A DNA stretch of 5,827 nucleotides from an uncultured Selenomonas sp. (GCA_905373085.1 CAJPRR010000138.1:1-5827), one strand, 5' to 3'. Counted from the first letter of the stretch, positions 1 through 5,827 are shown. Numbers and translations: made by a program. The notes: a model not told the origin generated them from the sequence alone.

Positions 1-112
1 CGATTTCCTGCGGATGCAAGCTGCGCAGGCGCTCGCCGTCCCTTTCCAGCACGATACGCCCGCCATCCTGCCGCAGCTTCGCCCCAGGCGAAAGAAGATA
101 CAATACGCACAT
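1..112 (-). CDS. cas1: Cas1 CRISPR integrase, N-terminal fragment (runs off left edge)
   Basis: Reading the minus strand from an ATG at 112-110 gives 37 residues open to the window edge. They begin MCVLYLLSPGAKLRQDGGRI and continue as VLERDGERLRSLHPQEI. This is the pattern of the Cas1 N-terminal beta domain: L-Y-x-x-x-x-G-x-x-L-R-x-x-G, then V-x-x-D-G-E, then a P-x-E-I turn. Cas1 is the metal-dependent integrase that, with Cas2, inserts new spacers at the leader end of arrays. The catalytic residues lie in the C-terminal domain, outside the window. The start is supported by GAGGAGG (minus strand, about 127-120) exactly 7 bases upstream, the same spacing as at cas10. The gene is divergent from the effector operon and co-directional with the array. 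Nothing precedes the Cas1 domain, so an N-terminal reverse transcriptase fusion is excluded. Only 37 residues are visible, so the family call rests on a short match. Confidence 0.77.
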   Translation of the reverse strand, partial: MCVLYLLSPGAKLRQDGGRIVLERDGERLRSLHPQEI

Positions 113-163
113 AAGAGCATCCTCCTCTCGATTCACGTTCCTTCCATATTTTCTCGTAAGCAT

Positions 164-197
164 ATTATAGCCGGAAGAAAGCGCTCGTGCGTGTCAA
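164..197 (-). promoter_or_regulatory. Candidate cas1 promoter
   Basis: On the minus strand there is a perfect TATAAT at 169-164 and a perfect TTGACA at 197-192. The gap between them is 22 bases, well over the usual 17, so the two may not work together, or the promoter may need an activator. If the -10 is used, transcription would start near 157 and give a leader of about 45 bases before the cas1 ATG. Confidence 0.42.
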
Positions 198-259
198 AAA
201 AAGTGCGGATGGAAAAAGCGATGTTCCACTCCTGCACAGGACAATGGGCGAGGGCAGCG

Positions 260-277
260 GCCTGCTTCGAAGCAGGC
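260..277. repeat. Perfect 18-base palindrome
   Basis: GCCTGCTTCGAAGCAGGC is its own reverse complement and can form a 7-bp stem with a TCGA loop. It lies next to the array terminator, on the cas1 side, and has no T-tract of its own. It may be a second hairpin strengthening termination between array and cas1, or a protein site. The palindrome is seen directly; its role is unknown. Confidence 0.5.
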
Positions 278-313
278 ATACAAAAAAAGAGCCGAACGGC
301 TCTCTTTTTGTAT
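278..313 (-). terminator. Intrinsic terminator of the CRISPR array transcript
   Basis: A stem of GAGCCG (289-294) and CGGCTC (297-302) with a two-base AA loop is flanked by A7 (282-288) and T5 (305-309). The pairing extends outward to 278/313 with a single mismatch, at 287/304. On the minus strand the hairpin is followed by seven Ts, as in a Rho-independent terminator. It begins inside the degenerate tail of the last repeat, so array RNA should stop directly after it. By symmetry it could also stop plus-strand transcripts, but no plus-strand gene ends here. Confidence 0.82.
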
Positions 314-347
314 AGCAAACCGCAAGCGGTTTGAGGTCACATGTGAC
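311..347 (-). repeat. Degenerate terminal CRISPR repeat
   Basis: Differs from the intact repeat at seven positions. The first 16 bases in crRNA orientation are unchanged and the handle region is lost (it reads TTGCTATA in place of ATTGAAAC). Two of the changes are paired: the outer T-A of the hairpin becomes A-T, so the stem reads AAACCGC/GCGGTTT and still folds. Its tail overlaps the outer arm of the terminator. Confidence 0.8.
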
Positions 348-384
348 CCGCCAACGAGTGACCTGCCGACATCTTTGTAAACAT
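348..384 (-). other. CRISPR spacer (37 nt)
   Basis: The only spacer in the array. In crRNA orientation it begins ATGTTTACAAAG and ends CGTTGGCGG. Its length equals the repeat length and is usual for type III. Its target cannot be told from the sequence here. Confidence 0.8.
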
Positions 385-421
385 GTTTCAATACCGCAAG
401 CGGTATGAGGTCACATGTGAC
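385..421 (-). repeat. Intact leader-proximal CRISPR repeat (37 nt)
   Basis: It contains two palindromes: the perfect 12-base GTCACATGTGAC at its 5' end (crRNA orientation) and the ATACCGC-TT-GCGGTAT hairpin before the handle. The first base next to the leader is G and the last base next to the spacer is C. Confidence 0.85.
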
Positions 422-478
422 TCTGTGTCTGGGAAGCCGCAGGAACAGAAGGTTCAAATGCGGTTTTCCGTTTCCCGT

Positions 479-507
479 AATGTAGCATGGCTCCGCCTCT
501 TTGTCAA
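479..507 (-). promoter_or_regulatory. CRISPR leader promoter
   Basis: On the minus strand a perfect TTGACA (507-502) is followed after exactly 17 bases by TACATT (484-479). TACATT is preceded by TGC, giving an extended -10. Transcription would start near 472, leaving about 50 bases of transcribed leader before the first repeat at 421. The placement fits a sigma-70-type array promoter and independently supports the array orientation. The -10 itself matches only four of six bases. Confidence 0.62.
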
Positions 508-616
508 ATCCGAATCTTCAGTTCTCTCTCGCTTTCTATCACTGGAGAAATATTTCTTCTCATTTTAGCAGGAATCTTCCTCAATTAGTCGAATGTTAAA
601 AGTGAATAAATTCCGC
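508..616. other. AT-rich intergenic stretch upstream of cas10
   Basis: This stretch is richer in A and T than the genes and should hold the effector operon promoter, but no convincing plus-strand -35/-10 pair was found. It holds a perfect 12-base palindrome, AGAAATATTTCT, at 546-557, and short inverted arms AGGAA/TTCCT at 570-581. Either could be an operator. On the minus strand, TGCTAAAAT (570-562) resembles an extended -10 without a good -35. No coding region is supported here. Confidence 0.4.
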
Positions 617-631
617 AAAGGAGGCTTTTTG

Positions 632-2260
632 ATGGAGCTGAAAGCACTGCTTTTCGACACACGCTCGATTCAGAAGTACATCTTTTCCAGCAGCCGTCTC
701 AAGACGCAGATCGGCGCTTCCTATCTCGTCGACCGCGTCTTTGACGATGTGCTGCTTCCCGTCATCCGCGAGGTCTGCGGCGCGGCGGAGCTTGACGATG
801 CGACTTGGCGCGAGGTCGCCTCGCCCGACTGGACGGCTATGCCGCAGAAGGCGCGTGTCGCCTACATCGGCGGCGGCAACGCGCTGATCCTGCTGCGAGC
901 CGATGCCGGCGAGGCGGCGGCGGAGATCGTGCGCCGCTTCTCGAAGGAGCTTCTCGTGCGCTGCCCGGGACTGCAGACGGGAGCCGCCATCGGCACGGTC
1001 GATCTCGCATCCGACGGCAGTTGGCTGTCCGAGACGGCGAACCGCACCGCGCTCGTCTTGAAGCTCAAGGAGCAGCAGAACACCGCATTTCCTCGGACGA
1101 CGATTCCCTACACGGGTCTGACGCTTGCCGCTGACGGTACGGATGAGACGGCGACCTCCTACGATGCGAGCCGCGAGCGCTATATTGCAGAGAGCGAGGC
1201 CGCGAAGCTTCGCGTCGCGACGCCGCGTCACGAGGGCGGCGCACTGCAGCCGGCCAGAGCGGAGAGGGCGCTTTTGGAGAAGCTCACGAGCGTCCTCACG
1301 GACGAGGAGAAGTCGCGCTTCATGGAAAACGCGGTGTTTCCAAGCGAATTGGACAAGCTCGGGCAGAAAGAGACAGAAAATTACATCGCCGTTGTCCACA
1401 TCGACGGCAACAACATGGGCAAGAAGTTCGCCGATCTCACGACGCTTTCCGCCTACAAGAACAAGTCGCAGGAGATCCGCACGGCGACGATCCGCGCCTT
1501 TGCCGAGCTTGTCCTCTCCATGAAAGAGGACAGCTTCCCCTTCCTCGCGCAGAAAAAGGACGGCGAAAAGCGCCGCTATCTGCCCGTGCGCCCGCTGATC
1601 CTCGGCGGCGACGACATGACCTTCGTCTGCGCGGCGAAGGTCGCCTTCGACTGCACGGAGTTCATCATGAAGTCGCTGCTGGCAAAGGGCGTCGACACAT
1701 GCGCGGGGGTCGCGATCCTGCCGACCGCCTATCCTTTCTTCCGCGGCTACGAGATCGCCGAGCAGCTCTGCGACTCGGCGAAGGGGCGCATGAGGAAGCT
1801 CGCGAACGAGCGCGAGGGCCTGCGCGAGGAGGCGAGCTGCTGGATCGACTTCCTGCGTCTGCACGGCGAGCAGGCGCCGACGCTCGCCGAGATCCGTCGC
1901 CAAGAGTACCGCGCGGCGCTCGGCAGCCTGCACTTCGGCCCGTACCGCATCGACGGCGAATCCCACTACGCTTTCGCCCGACTGCGCGAGCTCGCCGAAG
2001 GCCTCGCGAAGAGCCTGCCGAGCGGCAAGCTCAAGGATCTGCGCGCCGTCCTGCAGCACGGGGAGCACGAGGCGGAAAAGTACCTTGAGCAGATCCGCCA
2101 CGATGGCTATGCTCTGCCGCAGCCTGCGGGCTGGGAGGCCTACGCCGCGCATCTTTGGCAGGAACACGGCGGCCGTATGCGAACGCCGTTTGTCGAGGCG
2201 ATCGAGCTGCTGGAATTTCTGCCGCCGAGGAACGCACACGAAGGAAAGGAGGCGTCATGA
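632..2260 (+). CDS. cas10: Cas10 (type III-D-like, HD-less, GGDD palm intact)
   Basis: Large subunit of a type III interference complex, 542 residues; family role is synthesis of cyclic oligoadenylate when target RNA binds. The protein opens directly in the first palm domain: S12-I-Q-K-Y-I-F, S21-R-L-K, G28-A-S-Y-L-V, then the GGGN turn at 80-83. The second palm carries D258-G-N-N-M-G (first metal-binding Asp) and G325-G-D-D328, followed by a typical Cas10 stretch with YPFFRGYEIAEQL and SAKGRMRK. A helical C-terminal domain follows (about 395-535). No N-terminal HD nuclease domain is present, and there is no four-cysteine zinc ribbon between the palms. Lack of HD is a known trait of subtype III-D. 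The ATG at 632 is chosen over an in-frame ATG at 593 because AAAGGAGG (617-624) lies 7 bases before it. First gene of the operon. Confidence 0.93.
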   Translation: MELKALLFDTRSIQKYIFSSSRLKTQIGASYLVDRVFDDVLLPVIREVCGAAELDDATWREVASPDWTAMPQKARVAYIGGGNALILLRADAGEAAAEIVRRFSKELLVRCPGLQTGAAIGTVDLASDGSWLSETANRTALVLKLKEQQNTAFPRTTIPYTGLTLAADGTDETATSYDASRERYIAESEAAKLRVATPRHEGGALQPARAERALLEKLTSVLTDEEKSRFMENAVFPSELDKLGQKETENYIAVVHIDGNNMGKKFADLTTLSAYKNKSQEIRTATIRAFAELVLSMKEDSFPFLAQKKDGEKRRYLPVRPLILGGDDMTFVCAAKVAFDCTEFIMKSLLAKGVDTCAGVAILPTAYPFFRGYEIAEQLCDSAKGRMRKLANEREGLREEASCWIDFLRLHGEQAPTLAEIRRQEYRAALGSLHFGPYRIDGESHYAFARLRELAEGLAKSLPSGKLKDLRAVLQHGEHEAEKYLEQIRHDGYALPQPAGWEAYAAHLWQEHGGRMRTPFVEAIELLEFLPPRNAHEGKEAS

Positions 2261-2913
2261 TGGCTCGCTACACCCTGCGCATCGAAACGCTCTCGCCGCT
2301 CGCCCTGACCTCGGGCAAGGCGGACGTGACGCTTGACTCCGCCATCGTGCACGACAAGTACGGCATTCCGCTCTTCCCGGCCAAGCGGCTTCGCGGGCTT
2401 CTCTATGAGAGCGCCGTCGAGGTTGCGGAGATGGCGGAACTTTCGGGACGCGACTTTCTCACGCGCCGGACGGTCGCGGAGCTTTTCCGCCACGGCGAAG
2501 GTCAAGACTCTCTCGTGCGCCTCTCGCTGCACGACCTTCATCCCGAGGGCTACGAGGAACTGAGCGCGGATCTCGCCTATTTGATGGCACGCTACGAGGC
2601 GGCGCTCTCGCCGCTCGACGTCCTCGAAGAGTACACTGCCGTGCGCTTCCAGACGGAGATCGACAAGGAGAGCGGCACGGCTCGCGACAATTCGCTGCAC
2701 AACATGCAGGCCGCGCTCGCCGACGATCTCGTCTTCTGCGGCGAGATCACGCTGACGGGCGGCGAGACGCGCCACGCCGAAGCGCTCGCGCTTGCCTGCG
2801 CCAACCTGCGCACGGCGGGACTCAAGCGCAACCGCGGCTTCGGCAAGATCCGCTGCACGCTTTCGGGCGGCGAGGAGCTTCTCTTGGCGGCGCTCGGAAA
2901 GGATGTGGGCTAA
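2260..2913 (+). CDS. csm3: Csm3/Cas7-family RAMP, single domain
   Basis: Backbone subunit expected to bind crRNA and cut target RNA every six bases, 217 residues. One RAMP (RRM-like) fold: beta-1 at residues 4-11 (YTLRIETL), then D26-S-A-I-V-H-D, which aligns with the catalytic Asp loop of Csm3. Next is PLFPAKRLRGLL (37-48), the counterpart of the Csm3 IPGSSLKG helix start. E133-I-D-K-E-S-G-T-A resembles the IDR-x-TG-x-A segment of Csm3, and the C-terminal glycine-rich loop is G187-LKRNRGFGK196. AAAGGAGG (2245-2252) stands 7 bases before the ATG at 2260; an ATG at 2257 is in frame but only 4 bases away, so 2260 is preferred. The start overlaps the cas10 stop by one base (TGATG), implying coupled translation. 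The subtype-specific name is less sure than the family. Confidence 0.88.
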   Translation: MARYTLRIETLSPLALTSGKADVTLDSAIVHDKYGIPLFPAKRLRGLLYESAVEVAEMAELSGRDFLTRRTVAELFRHGEGQDSLVRLSLHDLHPEGYEELSADLAYLMARYEAALSPLDVLEEYTAVRFQTEIDKESGTARDNSLHNMQAALADDLVFCGEITLTGGETRHAEALALACANLRTAGLKRNRGFGKIRCTLSGGEELLLAALGKDVG

Positions 2914-4500
2914 TTGAAAGAGATGCGGAAAATCCCCTTGACGATCGAGGCGCTTTCGCCGCTCGTCCTCACGGCGGGCAGCCAGGGCGCGATCCTGACG
3001 GAATCGGGCGACGCCATCAGCGGCTCGATCGTGCGCGGCATGATCGCCGCACGCTTCATTGAGGCGCAGAACCTCGGCAGAGCCGCCCACGAGTCCGAAT
3101 CCTTCCGCCGCCTTTTCACGGGGGCGCTGAAGTTCGCCGCCGCCTATCCGTCGAAGGACGGCGAAAGCGCCATGCGTCTGCCGTTTTCGCTGCAGAAGGA
3201 CAAGCTCTCCTCTGACCTCATCGACCTCTCGGCATCGGAGGGCAAGTCGCCCCCGGGCTACAAGCCGCTCAAGGGCTGCGGCGTCGTGCGCGGCGCGACG
3301 ATCGAGCGCGTGGAAACGGCGAAGAACATCTCGCTCCACATGAGCCGCAATGAGGATGGCGAACGCCTCGCAGGCAAGAGCACGGAGGGCGGCATCTACA
3401 GCTACGAGTCGCTGCTTCCGGGGCAGACGTTTCGCGGTGAAATCATCGGCGAAGCGGCGGACATCCAAGAGCTTTTGGAGAGCATCGACTGCGAGGACGG
3501 CACGTTCCTCAGCCAGATCGGCAAGTCGCGCTCCACGCAGTACGGGCTGTGCCGCGTCACGCTCGCCGCGCCTGCAGTACTCGAACCCCCTGCCCAATCG
3601 CTCCTTTCGAGCACTCTGCGCCTGCGCCTTGCGGCGCCGCTCCTCTCGGATGCTGCACTGTCCAGGAACGCACGCGAGACGCTCGAAGCGGAATTTCTCG
3701 CGCCGCTCAAAGAGAGCGCCGAATCCGACGACTTCTCCCTCGGGCGCATCTTCGCGGCTGCCGCCTCGGCGTCGAACTTCGTCGGCGTATGGAACATGCG
3801 CCGTCCCACGCAGTTCGGGCTGGACGCAGGCTCCATCTTCGAGCTGAAGAAGGCTTCGCCGTGGACGAGCCGCGACGTGGCGGCTCTCGCCGCGCTCCTC
3901 GCCGAGGGCGCAGGCTCGCGCACGGAGGAGGGCTTCGGCAGGCTCGCCCTGTGGACGGTCGACGCGCCGACGCTCTTTGAAGCGACGCAGGAAAGACCCG
4001 CGCGGCGCACCGTCAAGAGTGAACGCGCGCGCGCCATCGTCCGCGCCGTCCTGCGCCGGCGCATCGCCCAAAGCGTGCGCCTCGCGGCGTACAAGGACGC
4101 CGCCGCCCTCACGGGAAGGCTCGCGGGCATGACCCACGCTTTCGCGCGTCTTGAAGCGATGCTCGGGCCGCGTGAAGACCTCGAAGGCGCGCCGGCACGC
4201 TTTCGCGCGAAGTTCGCCGCCGAGGTCGGCGCAAAGCGCACGCCGCTCGCCCGCCATCTCGAAGGCGTGAAGCTCGGCGCAGCGGAGCTGCGCGACATCC
4301 TCCGAGGCGAGCGTCCTGAACTTTCGCCCTACGCTTCGCTCGACCTTTCAGCGGAAGTGCCGCAAGAGCTTGCCGAAGATGCAGGCTTTTCGCGTCCCGT
4401 GCTGAAAGACGACGGGGAAATCTTCTATGATTACTGGCTCTGGTTCTTCCGCCACGCGCGAAAGAGAGCCGTGCAGCAGCGAAAGGAGGCGGCTGACTGA
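2914..4500 (+). CDS. csx10: Csx10-like RAMP protein (Cas5-like) with helical C-terminus
   Basis: 528 residues. Likely the Cas5-like subunit of a III-D complex, holding the crRNA 5' handle near Cas10. First RAMP half (7-217): IPLTIEALSPLVLTAG, then S38-I-V-R-G-M-I-A, YESLLPGQTFRGEI (164-177), and the glycine-rich loop IGKSRSTQYG (202-211). This LPGQTFRG plus IG-x-SRS-x-QYG pairing is what I recall of Csx10 proteins. Second half (about 234-347): begins TLRLRLAAPLLSD and ends in GAGSRTEEGFGR (332-343). Residues 360-528 are helical, rich in Arg and Ala, and end with an aromatic DYWLWFF-RHARKR segment. The TTG start directly abuts the upstream stop; AAAGGA (2898-2903) is 10 bases before it, while the ATG at 2923 has no well-spaced site. 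The start is therefore weaker than in the other genes. Alternative: a more general type III RAMP. Confidence 0.8.
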   Translation: MKEMRKIPLTIEALSPLVLTAGSQGAILTESGDAISGSIVRGMIAARFIEAQNLGRAAHESESFRRLFTGALKFAAAYPSKDGESAMRLPFSLQKDKLSSDLIDLSASEGKSPPGYKPLKGCGVVRGATIERVETAKNISLHMSRNEDGERLAGKSTEGGIYSYESLLPGQTFRGEIIGEAADIQELLESIDCEDGTFLSQIGKSRSTQYGLCRVTLAAPAVLEPPAQSLLSSTLRLRLAAPLLSDAALSRNARETLEAEFLAPLKESAESDDFSLGRIFAAAASASNFVGVWNMRRPTQFGLDAGSIFELKKASPWTSRDVAALAALLAEGAGSRTEEGFGRLALWTVDAPTLFEATQERPARRTVKSERARAIVRAVLRRRIAQSVRLAAYKDAAALTGRLAGMTHAFARLEAMLGPREDLEGAPARFRAKFAAEVGAKRTPLARHLEGVKLGAAELRDILRGERPELSPYASLDLSAEVPQELAEDAGFSRPVLKDDGEIFYDYWLWFFRHARKRAVQQRKEAAD

Positions 4501-5827
4501 TGGCAGAAGCAAGCGTTTCAGCAAACGGCCGGATGGCGTGCGTCACGAAGAAGATCCTCCTCGAAGGCACGCTCTCGCTCGACTCCCCGCTGCTCATCGG
4601 CACGGGGCTGACGGCTCGCGAGGCCAGGCAGGAAACCGACATGCAGGTTTTGAAAGATAAAAAGGAACGCCCCTTCATTCCCGGCACATCGCTCGCGGGC
4701 GTGCTGCGCACGCTGCTCGAAGATGAAGAGGCTGTGCTCCTCTTCGGCTCGGCAGAGCGCGGCGAGAAGGCAGGCGGCGCACAGAGCGCCATCGACATCG
4801 AGGACGTGCTCCTCGAAGACGCTGCCATCGCCGTGCGCGACGGTGTGGGCATCGCGGACTTCGCACGCACGAGTCTTGCAGGGCGCAAGTACAACTACGA
4901 AGCCGTCGAGCGCGGCGCGAAGGGACGGCTGCACATGACCGTCACCGTGCGCCGCGCCCATGCGGAAAAGGGGCTGGAAGAAGCGGTGCAGACGCTCGCC
5001 GACCGCCTCGCCGCAGGCGTGCGCCTCGGTGCGCTGACCGCCAAGGGATTCGGCAAGGTCTCGGCGGCGGACGTCCGCATTTCCACCTACGATTTCAGCG
5101 ACTTCGACGACGTGCGCCGCTGGCTCTTCCGCAAGGACGCCAAATGCATCGCCTACGGCAGCAAAGCGGCGGGAAAAAAGCGTGCGGGCGTCTTCTCCGT
5201 CGACGCCGCCTTCGCCATCCGCCGCTCGCTCATCGTGCGCGAAAACGACGTCGATGAAAAAGCGGCAGAACGCAAGGTCAAGTCACAGCAGAAGAAGAGC
5301 GGCGCGGATTTCCTCATTCCGGGCACGAGCATCAAGGGCGCTCTTCGCCACCGCGCCCTCGAAATCCTGACGATCCTCAAGAAGCCAGCAGCCGCACTCG
5401 ACAGCCTCATGGGCTGCAGCACGGACGCGCGGCGGCAGAAGAGCCGCTTCCTCGTCGACGAGGCCTGCTTCCGAAAGGGCGTCAAGCCTCAAGCGCACGC
5501 GCGAAACCGCCTCGACTGCTTCACGGGCGGCACGGTCGACAGCGTCCTCTTCACCGATGAGCCTGTCTGGCAGGAGAAGCCGGGCGAGGCGACGCTCCGT
5601 CTGCACTACGAAATCGAGAACTATGCGCCGTGGGAGGCGGGACTCGCCCTCTACCTGCTGCGCGACCTATGGCAGGGAGCGATCCCCCTCGGCGGCGAAA
5701 GCTCCGTCGGGCGCGGACTCTTGGACGGCGTAGCGGCGACCGTCTCGTTCGATGATGAAGTCCTTGAAATCGGCGCGGCGGGCGCGGTGGAAAAAGCAGC
5801 TGCAGAAAAGCTCGAAGCCTTCGCCAA
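4500..5827 (+). CDS. Tandem Cas7/Csm3-like RAMP fusion (partial at right edge)
   Basis: At least 442 residues, open to the window edge. Two RAMP units in one chain. Unit 1 (about 18-200): ILLEGTLSLDSPLLIGTG, D47 in TDMQVLKDK where Csm3 has its catalytic Asp, FIPGTSLAGVLR (59-70), and glycine-rich loop GALTAKGFGK (177-186). Unit 2 (about 220-412): GVFSVDAAFAIRRSLIV, a lysine-rich loop with D250 and D252, FLIPGTSIKGALR (272-283... start 271-273), and loop GGESSVGRG (398-406). The near-identical IPGTS motifs show an internal duplication. It should supply two neighbouring backbone positions of the complex, as the Cas7-2x subunit does in some III-D systems. AAAGGAGG (4482-4489) lies 10 bases before the ATG, which overlaps the csx10 stop by one base (TGATG). 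At residue 442 the chain has passed unit 2; a third domain may follow. Confidence 0.86.
   Translation, partial: MAEASVSANGRMACVTKKILLEGTLSLDSPLLIGTGLTAREARQETDMQVLKDKKERPFIPGTSLAGVLRTLLEDEEAVLLFGSAERGEKAGGAQSAIDIEDVLLEDAAIAVRDGVGIADFARTSLAGRKYNYEAVERGAKGRLHMTVTVRRAHAEKGLEEAVQTLADRLAAGVRLGALTAKGFGKVSAADVRISTYDFSDFDDVRRWLFRKDAKCIAYGSKAAGKKRAGVFSVDAAFAIRRSLIVRENDVDEKAAERKVKSQQKKSGADFLIPGTSIKGALRHRALEILTILKKPAAALDSLMGCSTDARRQKSRFLVDEACFRKGVKPQAHARNRLDCFTGGTVDSVLFTDEPVWQEKPGEATLRLHYEIENYAPWEAGLALYLLRDLWQGAIPLGGESSVGRGLLDGVAATVSFDDEVLEIGAAGAVEKAAAEKLEAFA

Larger units (their letters stand above)
311..421 (-). CRISPR. Minimal CRISPR array: two repeats, one spacer
   Basis: Two 37-base repeats (385-421 and 311-347) flank one 37-base spacer (348-384). 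Read on the minus strand, the intact repeat begins GTCACATGTGACC and ends GCGGTATTGAAAC. Its last eight bases, ATTGAAAC, match the common crRNA 5' handle. It holds a hairpin ATACCGC-TT-GCGGTAT suited to Cas6 cutting at the 3' base. The copy at 311-347 matches 30 of 37 positions, with most changes in its last eight bases, as is typical of a leader-distal terminal repeat. The orientation is supported independently by a leader promoter upstream and a terminator directly downstream. The array sits between divergent cas1 and cas10. No further repeat could be found on the leader side. Confidence 0.86.

Noticed and set aside
194..457. Small reading frames across the intergenic region (14-334, 133-318, 194-457, 383-568)
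   Set aside because: They run through the CRISPR repeats, terminator and promoters, lack good ribosome binding sites, and show no domain.
451..487. Possible further degenerate repeat starting near GGTTCAAATGCGG
   Set aside because: Only a few bases resemble the repeat start, the palindromes are missing, and the stretch overlaps the leader and its promoter.
562..570. Minus-strand extended -10 (TGCTAAAAT) as a second array promoter
   Set aside because: No acceptable -35 at 16-18 bases. The promoter at 479-507 is better spaced and closer to the array.
593..631. Upstream ATG at 593 as the cas10 start
   Set aside because: No ribosome binding site. It would translate the Shine-Dalgarno site of the ATG at 632 and add 13 residues not expected before the palm domain.
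596..2239. Long minus-strand reading frame of 547 codons opposite cas10
   Set aside because: It is an antisense shadow of a GC-rich gene: arginine- and alanine-rich, no recognisable domain, and opposite a clear Cas10.
2140..4257. Minus-strand reading frame of 705 codons across csm3 and csx10
   Set aside because: Crosses two well-supported genes, composition is typical of a frame shadow, and no family motif is visible.

Overview
The window is the junction of a type III CRISPR-Cas locus, best matched to subtype III-D. A divergent intergenic region of about 520 bases separates a minus-strand adaptation and array side from a plus-strand effector operon. The cas genes are GC-rich. The Shine-Dalgarno sites are near-perfect (AAAGGAGG or GAGGAGG, usually 7 bases from the start). 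Together these suggest a GC-rich Firmicute, possibly a Selenomonas-like Negativicute. The taxon is inferred from style only.

Left side, minus strand: bases 1-112 encode the first 37 residues of a Cas1 integrase that continues off the window. Bases 311-421 hold a minimal CRISPR array: one intact 37-base repeat, one 37-base spacer and one degenerate terminal repeat. It is read on the minus strand from a good leader promoter (-35 at 502-507, extended -10 at 479-484). It runs straight into a strong hairpin terminator (278-313). The repeat ends in ATTGAAAC, the usual crRNA 5' handle.

Right side, plus strand: four tightly packed genes with overlaps of 0-1 base. They are a Cas10 with intact GGDD cyclase palm but no HD nuclease domain (632-2260), a single-domain Csm3/Cas7 (2260-2913), a Csx10-like double RAMP protein with a long helical C-terminus (2914-4500), and a tandem-RAMP Cas7 fusion that runs off the right edge (4500-5827).

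Expected working, from family knowledge: the array RNA is cut to crRNA. The Cas7 units (single and fused) form the backbone on the crRNA and cut target RNA. Csx10 caps the 5' handle end next to Cas10. On target binding Cas10 makes cyclic oligoadenylate through its GGDD palm. Without an HD domain it is not expected to cut DNA itself, so a cOA-activated effector should lie outside the window. No cas6, cas2, csx19, separate small subunit or CARF effector is visible here.
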